Source: Shewanella oneidensis MR-1 (GTDB taxonomy: Bacteria; Pseudomonadota; Gammaproteobacteria; Enterobacterales; Shewanellaceae). Taken from it: a stretch of 64,000 nucleotides of DNA. The stretch lies in contig NC_004347.2 of the NCBI RefSeq assembly GCF_000146165.2, positions 930,001 through 994,000 on the forward strand. Reading direction: 5' to 3'. Below are positions 1 to 9,767 of the stretch, piece by piece. Both the position numbers and the translations under genes were made by a program. The notes under the pieces are model-generated. The model was given only the letters and a program-made list of their open reading frames with translations, searched no databases and was not told the DNA's origin. Each line of letters starts with the position of its first letter. Within the stretch, counting starts at the first letter, position 1.

Positions 1-299
<299 letters not shown>

Positions 300-300
<1 letters not shown>

Positions 301-1532
301 TGACGACACAACCTAAAAAACCTGATTTACAGGACGCTACTGGTTCGCAAGAAGAGTATTACGCCACAGGCAAATCGATGAAGGGCTTTGTGCGCTCATT
401 GGTGATCGGAAGTGGTCGTAGCACGAAGGGACAAGTACACGTACGTGATGCCATTGATGTTAAACGTACCATGACCTTAGTCGGCCTATGTTTATTGCCA
501 GCCATTTTATTTGGCTTATATAACGTGGGTTTACAGGCGCAACTCGCACTCGCAAGCGGCTTAAGCACTCCAGATACGTGGAAGCTTGCGCTGTTTAACG
601 CCTTAAGCGGTGGCTTAACGGCAGAGACCAGTGTGATTGGCTTGTTCCTCTATGGCTTAAGTTTTTATCTGCCGATTTACTTAACGGCATTGCTGACCGG
701 CCTTTTCTGGGAAGTGGTGTTTGCTAAGGTTCGTCACCAAGAATTGCACGAAGGCTTTTTCGTTACCGCCCTGCTATTTACGCTGATTTTACCTGTTTCG
801 ATTCCGCTCTGGTTGGTAGTAATGGGGATTAGCTTTGGGGTAGTGATTGCCAAAGAGCTGTTTGGTGGCATGGGATATAACTTCCTTAACCCCGCCTTAG
901 CTGGCTTGGCGTTTATCTATTTTGCCTATCCGTCAGAAGTCACAACCGTTAAGCAGTTAGTCGCAGTAGATGGTTTTTCTGGCGCGACTGCATTAGCGCA
1001 AGCCGCAGCCGGACAATTACAATTTGCCGATTACGCTTGGTACAGCGCCTTTAGCGATCCCAACTGGTGGAATAACTTCTTTGGCTTTACCGTGGGGGCG
1101 ATTGGTGAAACCAGCACGCTAGCGGTATTGCTCGGTGGTTTGTTACTGCTGATCACCCGTTTAGCTGATTGGCGTATCGTCGTGGGCGTGATGTTAGGCA
1201 TGATTGCCACCGCTACCCTGTTTAATCTGATTGGCTCAAGTACCAACCAAATGATGTCAATGCCGTGGACATGGCATTTAGTCACCGGTGGTTTTGCTAT
1301 CGCGATGATGTTTATGGCGACCGATCCAGTGACCACCTCTTATACCCGCCCAGGCAAGTTTGTCTACGGCGCGTTGATTGGTTTTATGACAGTCCTTATC
1401 CGTGTTGCTAACCCTAAAATGCCTGAAGGCGTGATGTTAGCGATTCTGTTCGCCAACCTGTGGGCACCGCTGTTCGATTATCTGGTGGCCCGTGCCAACA
1501 TCAAACGGAGATTAAAACGTCATGGTATTTAA
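300..1532 (+). CDS. nqrB: Na+-NQR subunit B
   Basis: Integral membrane subunit of Na+-NQR that carries covalent FMN and takes part in quinone reduction and sodium translocation. The 410-residue length fits the family (about 410-415). An SGAT motif puts the flavinylated threonine at Thr230, which needs the ApbE flavin transferase (not in this window). Multiple hydrophobic segments run from about residue 60 to the C terminus. It starts one base inside the nqrA stop and its 3' end overlaps nqrC by 11 bases. Confidence 0.97.
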
Positions 1533-2316
1533 GAAAGATACTGTGGTGGGGACCATGATCTTCACCATTACGCTCTGCCTTTTGTGCTCCTTTATGATCA
1601 CCGGCACCGCAGGCGTATTAAAAGAACGCAAACTTGCGAAAAAACGCGATGAGTTACAACGTTATGTGTTGATGGCGGCCGATGTCAATTTAGGCCAAGG
1701 TAATGAGTTTAGAGATATTTTTGCTAAATCTGTTAAACCATTACTGATTAATCTCGACACAGGTAAAGTGGACTCGGATGCCAATGTGCTTGACTTTGAC
1801 GAGCGCATGGCAGCGATTAACCCAGAAACCTCCAGCACCCCTAAAAAGGATATCGCTAAGATTAAAACCCGTGCTAACGATGCCCGTGTGTTTAAGGTGT
1901 TTGATGATAGCGGCAAATTATCTAGCGTAGTCGTGCCATTCTACGGCAAAGGTCTGTGGTCGATGATCTACGGTTACGTGGCCGTTGAACCTGACTTTAA
2001 CACCATCAAAGGTGTCGTGGTTTACGAGCACGGTGAAACCCCAGGTATCGGTGACTTTGTGACTGATCCACATTGGTTATCCCTGTGGAAAGGCAAGCAA
2101 CTCTTTGACGATAAAGGCAAGTTTGCAATGCGCCTCGTTAAAGGTGGCGTCAAAGAAGGAGATATCCATGGTGTAGATGCGGTCAGTGGTGCAACCATGA
2201 CTGGCCGTGGCGTACAGCGCGCAATGGAATTTTGGTTTGGCGTCGAGGGTTTCCAAACCTTCTTCAACCAGTTAAAAGCATCGGCTGATCAAGGTGAGTT
2301 GGGAGGTGCAAAATGA
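1522..2316 (+). CDS. nqrC: Na+-NQR subunit C
   Basis: Membrane-anchored subunit with covalent FMN on the periplasmic side. A single N-terminal transmembrane segment (about residues 10-30) is followed by a soluble FMN-binding domain. The SGATMT motif places the flavin-bearing threonine at Thr225, the same number as in the Vibrio cholerae protein. Length 264 residues is normal. It overlaps nqrB by 11 bases and nqrD by 4 bases (ATGA), consistent with coupled translation. Confidence 0.97.
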   Translation: MVFKKDTVVGTMIFTITLCLLCSFMITGTAGVLKERKLAKKRDELQRYVLMAADVNLGQGNEFRDIFAKSVKPLLINLDTGKVDSDANVLDFDERMAAINPETSSTPKKDIAKIKTRANDARVFKVFDDSGKLSSVVVPFYGKGLWSMIYGYVAVEPDFNTIKGVVVYEHGETPGIGDFVTDPHWLSLWKGKQLFDDKGKFAMRLVKGGVKEGDIHGVDAVSGATMTGRGVQRAMEFWFGVEGFQTFFNQLKASADQGELGGAK

Positions 2317-2933
2317 GCAACAGTTTATCCATGCGGGACATGCTAGCAGGCCCTGTGTTTGCTAATAACCCCGTAGCGATGCAAGTACTGGGCGTATGCT
2401 CGGCGCTGGCGGTGAGTAACTCCATGCAGACCGCGGTGGTGATGACACTCGCGGTGACCTTCGTACTGGTGTTCTCCAACCTGATTATCTCTGCTATTCG
2501 CAACTTTATCCCTAATAGTGTGCGGATTATTGCCCAGATGACAGTAATTGCCTCCTTGGTCATTATTGTTGACATGGTATTGCAGGATGTGGCTTATGAG
2601 TTATCTAAGCAACTGTCTGTATTTGTTGGGTTAATTATCACTAACTGTATCATCATGGGCCGTGCAGAAGCCTTTGCGATGAAGTATCCACCGCACTTAG
2701 CTGTGGTCGATGCCGTGGGTAACGCAGCGGGTTACGGTTTAGTGCTGATCAGTGTGGCCTTTGTGCGTGAGTTGTTAGGCACGGGTAATCTGTTCGGCCA
2801 TAGTGTGTTGACTACGGTTGAAAACGGCGGCTGGTACTTACCTAACGAGATGTTTAAGTTGCCACCAAGCGCCTTCTTCCTGATTGGCCTGCTGATCTGG
2901 AGCATTAACGTGATCCAGCGTAAACGCGGTTAA
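2313..2933 (+). CDS. nqrD: Na+-NQR subunit D
   Basis: Small polytopic membrane subunit (206 residues, about six transmembrane helices). Cys29 and Cys112 are present; the equivalent cysteines, together with those of NqrE, hold the intramembrane iron-sulfur centre in the family. It is homologous to NqrE and to the RnfA/RnfE subunits; position between nqrC and nqrE and length decide for NqrD rather than Rnf. Start ATG lies in the ATGA overlap with nqrC behind a GGGAGG-like ribosome binding site. Confidence 0.96.
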   Translation: MSNSLSMRDMLAGPVFANNPVAMQVLGVCSALAVSNSMQTAVVMTLAVTFVLVFSNLIISAIRNFIPNSVRIIAQMTVIASLVIIVDMVLQDVAYELSKQLSVFVGLIITNCIIMGRAEAFAMKYPPHLAVVDAVGNAAGYGLVLISVAFVRELLGTGNLFGHSVLTTVENGGWYLPNEMFKLPPSAFFLIGLLIWSINVIQRKRG

Positions 2934-2942
2934 GGAGCGGAT

Positions 2943-3551
2943 ATGGAACACTATATTAATCTGTTTATACAGGCCACTTTCTTAGACAACATGGCGCTGT
3001 CGTTCTTCCTCGGTATGTGTACCTTCTTAGCGGTGTCTAAAAAGGTGTCGACCGCCTTCGGCTTAGGCGTTGCAGTTATTGTGGTAATGACCTTAGCCGT
3101 GCCCTTAAACCAACTGATCTATGCGAAGGTGTTAGCACCTGGCGCTCTGGCTTGGGCGGGTATGCCTGGCATCGATTTAAGCTATCTGCAACTGATCACC
3201 TTTATCGGTGTGATTGCAGCCTTAGTGCAAATTTTGGAAATGTTTTTAGATAAATACATTCCAAGCCTGTATGACTCACTTGGGATCTTCTTGCCACTGC
3301 TCACCGTAAACTGCGCGATTTTTGCTGGGGTGATCTTTATGGCTAACCGCGATTACAACTTTGCCGAATCGGCGGTATTTGCCATGGGTTCGGGCACAGG
3401 TTGGGCGTTGGCGATTGTGATGCTGGCTGGACTTCGTGAGCGCATGAAGTTCCATGCGATTCCCGAAGGCTTACAGGGGATTGGTATCACCTTTATTACC
3501 ACAGGGTTGATGGCGCTAGGCTTTATGTCTTTCTCGGGGATCTCGCTGTAA
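2943..3551 (+). CDS. nqrE: Na+-NQR subunit E
   Basis: Second small polytopic membrane subunit (202 residues, about six transmembrane helices), partner of NqrD with inverted topology. Cys26 and Cys124 are candidates for the shared iron-sulfur ligands known from the family. AAGGAGCGG lies just before the ATG and the gap to nqrD is only nine bases. Confidence 0.96.
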   Translation: MEHYINLFIQATFLDNMALSFFLGMCTFLAVSKKVSTAFGLGVAVIVVMTLAVPLNQLIYAKVLAPGALAWAGMPGIDLSYLQLITFIGVIAALVQILEMFLDKYIPSLYDSLGIFLPLLTVNCAIFAGVIFMANRDYNFAESAVFAMGSGTGWALAIVMLAGLRERMKFHAIPEGLQGIGITFITTGLMALGFMSFSGISL

Positions 3552-3602
3552 CGAGTGCTTGAGAAAGTGCAACCGCATTCTGTTTAGAAAAAGGGTTATC
3601 GG

Positions 3603-4820
3603 ATGGAAATGGCAATAGGCATAGGCATGTTCACCTTAGTGGTGTGCCTACTGGTGATAGTAATCCTTATCGCCAAAAAGAAATTAGTGACTACCGGTGA
3701 GATCACTATCGGGATTAACGACGATGCCGAAAAAAGCATCAAGGTTGCAGCGGGCGACAAACTGCTCGGCGCTTTAGCGAGCAAGAATATTTTTATTCCT
3801 TCGGCCTGTGGTGGCGGTGGTACTTGTGGCCAGTGCCGCGTAAAAGTCAAATCGGGTGGTGGTGATATTCTACCAACCGAACTTGGGCATATCACCAAGA
3901 AAGAAGCTAAAGAAGGCTGTCGTCTTGCCTGCCAAGTGGCGGTGAAAACCGATATGGAACTTGAGCTGGAAGAAGAAATCTTTGGCGTGAAGAAGTGGCA
4001 ATGTGAGGTGATCTCAAACGATAACAAAGCCACCTTTATCAAAGAGTTATTATTAAAACTGCCCGAAGGCGAAGACGTACATTTCAAGGCGGGTGGTTAT
4101 ATCCAAATTGAAGCGCCAGCCCATGTGGTCAAATACGCTGACTTTGATATTCCGGCGAAGTACCGCGACGATTGGGAAAAATACGGCCTGTTCGACTTGG
4201 TCTCAACCGTGAACGAAGACGTGCTGCGCGCCTATTCGATGGCGAACTATCCCGATGAAAAGGGTCGCATTATGCTTAACGTGCGGATTGCGACGCCACC
4301 TTCAGCCAATGTGCCACCGGGTAAGATGTCTTCTTACATCTTTAACCTGAAGGCAGGGGATAAGGTGACCATTTCTGGCCCATTCGGTGAGTTCTTTGTG
4401 AAGGATACCGATGCAGAAATGGTATTTATCGGCGGTGGTGCGGGTATGGCGCCGATGCGCTCGCATATTTTCGATCAGCTAAAGAGCAAGAAAACCAAGC
4501 GTAAAATGAGCTTCTGGTATGGCGCCCGCTCAACCCGTGAGGTGTTTTACCAACAAGATTTCGATACCTTAGCCGCTGAGAATGACAACTTCGTCTGGCA
4601 TGTAGCGCTGTCTGAGCCGTTACCTGAGGATAACTGGACTGGTTACACTGGCTTTATCCATAATGTGCTGTATGAGAATTATCTTAAAAATCATAAGGCA
4701 CCCGAGGATTGTGAGTTCTATATGTGTGGTCCTCCAATCATGAACTCCTCGGTGATTAAGATGCTCGAAAGCCTAGGGGTTGAGCCTGAAAATATCCTGC
4801 TCGATGACTTTGGTGATTAG
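3603..4820 (+). CDS. nqrF: Na+-NQR subunit F, NADH-oxidising flavoprotein
   Basis: Electron entry subunit: takes hydride from NADH onto FAD and passes electrons to a 2Fe-2S cluster. One N-terminal transmembrane helix (residues ~3-24), then a ferredoxin-like domain with [11 protein letters not shown] (Cys69, Cys75, Cys78) and the fourth ligand in the LACQV segment near residue 110, an FAD domain with RAYSMANYP, and an NAD domain with [11 protein letters not shown] and the C-terminal FYMCGPPIM motif. 405 residues is close to the usual 407-408. Last gene of the operon, followed by a terminator; the 51-base gap to nqrE is the largest in the cluster. Confidence 0.97.
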   Translation: MEMAIGIGMFTLVVCLLVIVILIAKKKLVTTGEITIGINDDAEKSIKVAAGDKLLGALASKNIFIPSACGGGGTCGQCRVKVKSGGGDILPTELGHITKKEAKEGCRLACQVAVKTDMELELEEEIFGVKKWQCEVISNDNKATFIKELLLKLPEGEDVHFKAGGYIQIEAPAHVVKYADFDIPAKYRDDWEKYGLFDLVSTVNEDVLRAYSMANYPDEKGRIMLNVRIATPPSANVPPGKMSSYIFNLKAGDKVTISGPFGEFFVKDTDAEMVFIGGGAGMAPMRSHIFDQLKSKKTKRKMSFWYGARSTREVFYQQDFDTLAAENDNFVWHVALSEPLPEDNWTGYTGFIHNVLYENYLKNHKAPEDCEFYMCGPPIMNSSVIKMLESLGVEPENILLDDFGD

Positions 4821-4834
4821 GTTGTAAGTGAAAT

Positions 4835-4887
4835 AAAAAATCGCGTTAGGCAGAGCTAGTACAGCTGAGTCCAACGCGATTTTTGTT
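4835..4887 (+). terminator. Terminator of the nqr operon
   Basis: AAAAATCGCGTT at 4836-4847 pairs with AACGCGATTTTT at 4873-4884; the loop is long (25 bases). The T-run follows directly on the + strand and the matching A-run makes it usable from both sides. It lies between nqrF and the convergent ankyrin gene. Confidence 0.75.
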
Positions 4888-4917
4888 TACCTGGCTTTTA
4901 GTTTTAGGCTTTGATAT

Positions 4918-5235
4918 CTAGCTAAAGGATTTACCGCCATGGCGGCTTAAATAGCTCACCATACGCTGACTCTCAGCGGTATAGCATCCCATGCGAAACT
5001 CTCCTTGCCAGTAAGCAATATCGAGCGGCTGATACCCCTGCGCATTTGGATGATTCACATCGGCCCCTGCATCCACAAGTAGTTTGAGTATTTCAAAAGA
5101 CTGTAGCTCACAGGCATGCAACAGTGCCGTCATCCCATTCTCGTCAACGCATTCAAGATCAGCGCCATTGGCAATAATGCGCTTAACCGCAAGTGTATCC
5201 TTGGCTTTAACTGCATGGATAAGTTCAGTGCTCAT
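4918..5235 (-). CDS. Small ankyrin-repeat protein
   Basis: About 105 residues with two clear ankyrin repeats (NGMTALLHACELQSFEILKLLVDAGADVN type pattern around residues 30-65, and a third partial unit with GYQPLDIAYWQGE). Ankyrin repeats mediate protein contacts; no catalytic motif, signal peptide or membrane segment is visible. I chose the ATG at 5235 (MSTELIHAV) rather than an upstream TTG 30 bases away because an AGGAACAGG stretch lies 12 bases before this ATG and the repeat fold starts immediately after it. Downstream of the unknown gene at 5278-5841 in the same direction, possibly co-transcribed. Confidence 0.8.
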   Translation of the reverse strand: MSTELIHAVKAKDTLAVKRIIANGADLECVDENGMTALLHACELQSFEILKLLVDAGADVNHPNAQGYQPLDIAYWQGEFRMGCYTAESQRMVSYLSRHGGKSFS

Positions 5236-5277
5236 AGGGATATTTAACCTGTTCCTGTGAAGCAAATTTAAAGGAGA

Positions 5278-5841
5278 TCAATCAGAAACGCCCAAGTGAA
5301 TAAATACAACTCCTTTCTTGCCCTCGATAGCAAAATCAACCCATTCCATCTCGTACCATTCATCCGTTATCAATGAAACAGCTAAAACCCTTTTGACCTC
5401 TACCAGCGCATCAAGTTGATCACTTATTTGTTTGATAAATTCGTCTCTAAAGCTTTTTATGGACATTGAAAAGGCCTTATCGACATCCTTAAGAGACGCA
5501 AAAGCTGAGCCGCAACCGCCCTGTGTTGTAGTTAGGAGATAGGAAAAAAGCCAAGTATGAAGTGCCGCATTGATCTCACTACGCCAGTCTATGACTTCAC
5601 TAAAGCTAACCGTGGCATTCTTATAAAAACCCTTAAGATAATTTTCCGTTGCAATCTCTAATGGTTTTGATGCATCAATTTTAATGATTTCAAACGTATA
5701 GCCGTGATTCGCTTTATTGTTTACATAGGATAGCCCCGTGAGTATCCCGTTTAACGTACCCAATTTATAGTCAAAGTTATCCATTTCAGTTACTACACGC
5801 CTTAGCCATTGAAAACGGCAACCAATAATTCTATCTGCCAT
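5278..5841 (-). CDS. Conserved-looking hypothetical protein
   Basis: 187 residues, soluble by composition, no signal peptide. I do not recognise a family. The protein is rich in aromatic and acidic residues and ends with a strand-like VVFIHLGVSD. An alternative start is the Met at residue 20 (MDNFDYKLG). It precedes the small ankyrin gene with a 42-base gap on the same strand, so the two may form an operon; ankyrin partners of this kind are often immunity- or scaffold-like, but nothing here shows that. Confidence 0.6.
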   Translation of the reverse strand: MADRIIGCRFQWLRRVVTEMDNFDYKLGTLNGILTGLSYVNNKANHGYTFEIIKIDASKPLEIATENYLKGFYKNATVSFSEVIDWRSEINAALHTWLFSYLLTTTQGGCGSAFASLKDVDKAFSMSIKSFRDEFIKQISDQLDALVEVKRVLAVSLITDEWYEMEWVDFAIEGKKGVVFIHLGVSD

Positions 5842-6193
5842 TTTAAATCAACAACATAATCTGCTTTCGGCTTCCCCTCAAGCGAATAGTGATTGAGATT
5901 GCTTTAAAGACGTGGCAAAAGTGGCTGTTAACATTAGTCAATGTGAATAGGCTCGCCATGGCATTGACTCACCGACACGCAGCAAGTCCGTCCTTGGATG
6001 CTCGACCGCCCCGTCCATGGGGCGGACGGTCGTCTCGCTAATCACTATGGCTCACCTGTTTAGCATTAGCGTAGTCTGTAAGTTTTAAAGAAATACTAAG
6101 CACGCTTTGGGACAAAAGCGTGTTATGTTTTGCGCGAAATTATCTCCATTTCGGATAAACAAAAATAATCCTAAACGCTGAGTCGTGAGCAAC
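5842..6193. other. Gene-free stretch with a REP-like palindrome
   Basis: No convincing gene. It contains the GC-rich palindrome annotated at 6003-6032, a GC-rich patch in otherwise ordinary sequence. The rest up to the transposase stop codon shows no terminator with a T-run. Confidence 0.5.
6003..6032. repeat. REP-like GC-rich palindrome next to the RAYT-type transposase
   Basis: CGACCG at 6003-6008 pairs with CGGTCG at 6027-6032, and CCCC at 6009-6012 pairs with GGGG at 6019-6022; an alternative fold pairs CCGTCC 6011-6016 with GGACGG 6024-6029. Imperfect palindromes of this size beside a REP-associated tyrosine transposase are typical of REP sequences, but only one copy is seen here, so membership of a repeat family is inference. 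Confidence 0.4.
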
Positions 6194-7228
6194 TTAAGGA
6201 TGTAACGCTTGGCTTGAGGCTTTACCTTTACACCATTTGCCGCTGTTATGCTGTTTTTTAAAGGCGCACATGCTATCCCATCGACCACTTATGCCACTGT
6301 ATTGACGACGAAACTCTTTGGCTGATGTGAGCCACGCATCGGGCGCAATGCCTAATTCATTGAGTAGTTTCGGTCGCTGATTATCGATATAGCCTTTCTT
6401 ATCAAAGCGAATGGCGCGGCCTGTCCAATCAATCAGTTCGAGATAATCGGCAAAATGAAACGGAATGCCCACTTGCGCATTCAGGTGAGCTGCGCCATCG
6501 AATTGGACGAGTGACTTGTGGTGAATATGAGCTTGATTGGTTGAGGAATCAGTTTGTGGCGTTGAGATGGCTAATAAACGATTGGGTGAATTTAGCGAGT
6601 CAATTCGCTCCTGAATCGATGTAAAATCAGAGGATTGCAAAGAATCGGCAATGCCTGCTCTGATAGGATTTAAATCGACATACATCATACACGCGAGCAG
6701 GGCTTGCTCATCTAGCAGCGCTTGCGACTTAAAACGCCCCTCCCAAAACGCGCCCTTGCACTCATCTTCACGATTAGCCTTGCGGGCAATTTCTTCGTTT
6801 AAACAGCGCATAAACCAAGAAATACTGCTTAATCGCTCATGCCACTGGGTAATTAAGCCATCGAGTAACATGCGTTCACCTTCGAGTAAAGCATCACCAT
6901 TCATATACTTAGTAGCAATTGCATGGCCTTTAGTGATTTGGCACCAACGGCTGATAATGTCTTTTTGCGTTAAGGATTTGGCCTTATCGACATCTATTTT
7001 AAGCACTAAGTGGTAATGATTGCTCATCACCGCGTAGGCGCAAATATTGATACAAAATATCGCGGACAAGGCTTTGATTTTATCAACAATCCAGCCACGT
7101 CGATGCTCGTAACTACGCCCAGATAACTTATCATCACCGCACAAAAAAGCCCTTCTGACACAGCGATTTATCACATGATAGAAGGGCGTTGCATTGACAT
7201 CAATTAACTGTCTTCTGGCCGAAGTCAT
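6194..7228 (-). CDS. REP-associated tyrosine transposase (RAYT, IS200-like Y1 family)
   Basis: 344 residues of a Y1 (HUH) single-strand nuclease-like protein. The metal-binding HUH motif is visible as NHYHLVL (His71 and His73), preceded by FYHVINRC, a hallmark of the N-terminal strand. Later blocks KANREDECKGAFWEGRFKSQ and DLNPIRAGIA are typical of the RAYT/transposase-like group common in Shewanella. RAYTs act on REP palindromes and are usually domesticated single-copy genes without insertion-sequence ends. I chose the ATG at 7228 (MTSARRQ) because TGGAG lies six bases upstream. No flanking inverted repeats were found. Confidence 0.85.
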   Translation of the reverse strand: MTSARRQLIDVNATPFYHVINRCVRRAFLCGDDKLSGRSYEHRRGWIVDKIKALSAIFCINICAYAVMSNHYHLVLKIDVDKAKSLTQKDIISRWCQITKGHAIATKYMNGDALLEGERMLLDGLITQWHERLSSISWFMRCLNEEIARKANREDECKGAFWEGRFKSQALLDEQALLACMMYVDLNPIRAGIADSLQSSDFTSIQERIDSLNSPNRLLAISTPQTDSSTNQAHIHHKSLVQFDGAAHLNAQVGIPFHFADYLELIDWTGRAIRFDKKGYIDNQRPKLLNELGIAPDAWLTSAKEFRRQYSGISGRWDSMCAFKKQHNSGKWCKGKASSQALHP

Positions 7229-7566
7229 AGCAAACTCCACACAGACAAAATCAGGATAATTTAAAGCCTAGTAGAAGACGCTGAAAAACACAAAAAGATG
7301 TGGCTGTCCTCGCTATCTGCTCGCTATTCTGAGCGTTAAAGAATGAGAAAGCTAAAACGATATCAAGTAATTACCTATCAAATTGTATAAAAAAACGCTA
7401 CCGAAAAAAAGCAAATTCCTATAGCATCATTTGTACCAATTGACATGGATGTGATAGCGGCCAAGTCCAACAAGCGATTTATGCCCTGCAAACAGTGCAG
7501 CGCACAAATACTAAAATGTCATATATCTCAGCCATATAATCAAGTTTCAGTACAGTTAAAGGAGTA
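7229..7566. other. Intergenic region between divergent RAYT and parA
   Basis: About 340 bases without a gene. The right half is AT-rich and must hold the parA promoter; AAAGGAG lies just before the parA ATG. A short direct repeat CTCGCTAT occurs near 7300-7330. No clear REP copy or terminator seen. Confidence 0.45.
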
Positions 7567-8662
7567 ATGATGAAAATAATATCAGTAATAAATTACAAAG
7601 GTGGTGTTGGCAAAACGACCGTTACAGCCAATATTGCTGCCGAATTAGCAAGAAGAAATAAAAGAGTGTTACTGCTCGATATGGATGCTCAGGCAACAGG
7701 GCTACCGCATGAACGTTTATTACTCAAAAACTGTTTAATAAACACTCGCAACCTATACGAATGTTAAGCTGAAAACAGACATTGATGAGTACAATTGAGT
7801 GTACCTTTATTGTTAAGGTCAATTATTGAACACTCATGCGCTCGCCCTGGCTCAGGCAAGCTTAACTTTTTCTTTTATTAGTCCAGATTTCTGGAATCAA
7901 AACCTGAAAAATACGAGAACAATAAAAAATTATTTTGATGCAATCAGCCAAGGCTTTACTCCGCCGTCATTATCTAGCTTAGTTATTAGGCCAATTGTTA
8001 ATAACATAATTCAACAGATGGGTGCCACAGGCGTGGTTGACTTGATACCCTCTCACCTTGGTTTGATTAATGTTGATTTAGAATTAGCTACACTACTCGG
8101 TGGGGCAAACATGAATCAAGCAAAATTAAATTATATTAAAGTTCATGGTAAGTTAAGAGATTCAATAGTTGAATTCGCTTCTACTAATTTTTATGATGTC
8201 GTCTTGATTGACTGCCCACCTAACTTCAATATTGTCACAAAGAATGCTCTAATTTCTTCTGATCAAATATTGATACCAGCGAAGCCAGACTATCTTTCAA
8301 CCTTGGGCATTGATTACTTACACAGAAGTGTAGATCAGTTAATTCGGGAGTTTAATGAATTTGCCTCTATGGATGTAACTGTTAACCAATCTAGCCCTAG
8401 AATGCTAGGCGTTGTTTTTACAATGATACAAATATACTCAGGAGCACCAATCGCATCTCAGCAACAGTTTATTACACAAACTCAACGACTTGGGATGCCA
8501 ACTTTTTCTACCTATTTTAGAGAAAACAAATCAATATTTGCATCTGCACCGCAAGATGGTATCCCAGTAACACTACATGAATACCGCGGAGGTACGTACT
8601 CGGATGTAGTTTCAGAGATAAATTCATTTGTAGACGAGTTTCAACTAGTTGCAGGTGTTTAA
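7567..8662 (+). pseudogene. ParA-family ATPase interrupted by a 153-bp MITE
   Basis: The first part (7567 on) encodes [18 protein letters not shown] with the deviant Walker A motif and continues to LLDMDAQA, the Walker A' block of ParA/MinD ATPases. At 7697 a foreign 153-bp element begins and introduces a stop at 7765-7767. The second part resumes with SLTFSFISPDFW behind the element and runs to 8662, carrying the Walker B region VVLIDCPPNFN. Removing the element and one copy of its 10-base target duplication (163 bases, not divisible by three) joins DMDAQA to SLTFSF in one frame, giving about 310 residues, a normal size. As it stands the gene cannot make full-length ATPase. The GGVGKTT start has AAAGGAG five bases upstream. 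Confidence 0.88.
7687..7859. mobile_element. MITE (153 bp) with 10-bp target duplication inside parA
   Basis: The element proper is 7697-7849. Left end CAGGGCTACCGCATGAACGT and the reverse complement of the right end, CAGGGCGAGCGCATGAGTGT, match at 16 of 20 positions. It is flanked by the direct repeat GCTCAGGCAA at 7687-7696 and 7850-7859. Inside are further self-complementary arms (GTTTATTA 7715-7722 with TAATAAAC 7736-7743; TGAGTGT near 7795 with ACACTCA near 7831). No transposase is encoded. The end sequence and the 10-base duplication recall IS4-type elements, which is inference. Confidence 0.88.
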
Positions 8663-8663
8663 A

Positions 8664-9059
8664 ATGAAAAATGAAAATATCATATCTAAGTTTATTACTG
8701 AAATAATTAAAGAACTTGAATCACTTCCTGAAAGTGATATTGTAAAGCTTAATAGTGGGGAATATTCACTAGAGTTAAAAGTTTTAAAGAAAAATAAGTC
8801 ACAAGAAATCAAGTCTGAGCTTGATACGAAAAAAGCTAATTCAGTTTTAGATGAATTAAAAGTTTGCAATAGTCGTGATTCAGGTTATGAAATTCTAAAG
8901 GCTAACTTTAAAAATAAAAGTGAGCTAGAATGGTTTGCAAAATATATTGATATTTTTGTAATGAAGCAGGATAAGGTCGATAAACTCAGAGAAAAAATAA
9001 TAGAAGGTACTGTAGGTGCGGCATTGAGATCCAGCGCAATTCAAAGAAACGACACATAA
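8664..9059 (+). CDS. Unknown small protein downstream of parA
   Basis: 131 residues, lysine- and glutamate-rich, AT-rich in base use, with predicted helical character and no recognisable domain. It starts with ATG one base after the parA stop codon, so the two were translationally linked. The position matches that of ParB-like or other partner proteins in ParA pairs, but no helix-turn-helix or ParB motif is visible; function unknown. An in-frame TTG at 8649 inside parA is less likely as the start. Confidence 0.65.
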   Translation: MKNENIISKFITEIIKELESLPESDIVKLNSGEYSLELKVLKKNKSQEIKSELDTKKANSVLDELKVCNSRDSGYEILKANFKNKSELEWFAKYIDIFVMKQDKVDKLREKIIEGTVGAALRSSAIQRNDT

Positions 9060-9283
9060 AAAAGTCATTTCAGTAGGACAAATAACTCTTGGCTTTTGCT
9101 CCTGTGTCGCTATTTAAATGACAGTAAATTTAACGAGAATTTAACGTGCCACCCATTGTTAAATTTTCTAAAAATTATGGTAAGCGTTACTCGGTTTGCT
9201 TTGCATGACGAGCAGACAGCACTAAAGCTACTGGAGTTCACTATCCCCTAGGAGTTGCCGCAGGGCAGTCGAATCAGGGGGGG

Positions 9284-9493
9284 GGCGTCTGATGCGATAA
9301 CATAAGGGACGCTAAATGCCCAAGGGGTTTTCAACTCCGTTAGGGGCGTCTTGGCTGATGTGAAAACGATAGGCAAGGAGGATAGGACGAGCAGTCCTCC
9401 TTGGTCGACTCTTTATTAAAAATCAAGGGGGGGAGCTCCACGACTTTGGTTTTGCTTTTAACAAAAGAGTTGCGCATGTCCTATCTTTTGCCT
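9284..9493 (+). ncRNA. Candidate structured RNA with competing stems
   Basis: GCGTC at 9285-9289 and again at 9346-9350 can each pair with the same GACGC at 9308-9312, giving mutually exclusive stems. Further on, CAAGGAGGA 9374-9382 forms a perfect hairpin with TCCTCCTTG 9395-9403, while AGGCAA 9371-9376 plus GATAGGAC 9381-9388 can instead pair at long range with GTCCTATC 9478-9485 plus TTGCCT 9488-9493. Competing folds followed by a terminator-like hairpin suggest a regulatory RNA or attenuator ahead of the Fic pair. Strand and function are inferred; I do not recognise a known family. Confidence 0.4.
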
Positions 9494-9498
9494 GCCCA

Positions 9499-9523
9499 GG
9501 CTGAGTTTTTTCTCAGCTTGTTT
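9499..9523 (+). terminator. Hairpin with short T tail, possible terminator or attenuator before the Fic pair
   Basis: GCTGAG at 9500-9505 pairs with CTCAGC at 9512-9517 around a six-T loop, followed by TTGTTT. The stem is only six pairs and the tail is interrupted, so strength is moderate. It closes the structured stretch before it. Confidence 0.5.
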
Positions 9524-9605
9524 ACTGACTTCTCTTGCTGGGATTGTAGAAGATAACTGGCTTTTGAGTTATTCTAGCTACATAAAAGTAAGAAGAGTTC
9601 TAGCT

Positions 9606-9767
9606 ATGAAAAAAGTCAAAACTACGAATGAACCTCGTAAAAACCTAGGCAATTTCGTGCCGAACATAAAGAACTTTGAAGTTAGCCTGTCTTATGAAGG
9701 TATTACCGCTAGAGACAAGCGTGTTGCAGTATCTTTAGAGTCATTGAAACTCAAATATGCAAGATAA
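9606..9767 (+). CDS. Fic antitoxin, YhfG-like small protein
   Basis: 53 residues. Contains SLSYEG (Ser27 to Gly32), which fits the (S/T)xxxE(G/N) inhibitory motif that class I Fic antitoxins insert into the ATP site of the Fic enzyme (Glu31 would be the inhibitory glutamate). The C-terminal pattern of a short helix ending in SLKLKYAR resembles YhfG-type partners. I chose the ATG at 9606, with AGAAGAG nine bases upstream, rather than an earlier in-frame codon. It overlaps the fic start by 11 bases, so translation is coupled and the antitoxin is made first. Confidence 0.78.
   Translation: MKKVKTTNEPRKNLGNFVPNIKNFEVSLSYEGITARDKRVAVSLESLKLKYAR

Larger units (their letters stand above)
9060..9605. 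other. Long structured non-coding stretch between parA pair and Fic pair
   Basis: About 545 bases with no gene but with several strong self-complementary segments and two runs of seven or more G (near 9277-9285 and 9427-9433). See the separate entry for 9284-9523. The left part (9060-9240) is AT-rich and plain. Confidence 0.5.

Noticed and set aside
6085..6288. Small minus-strand frame overlapping the RAYT 3' end
   Set aside because: Mostly a shadow frame of the transposase gene without its own signals.
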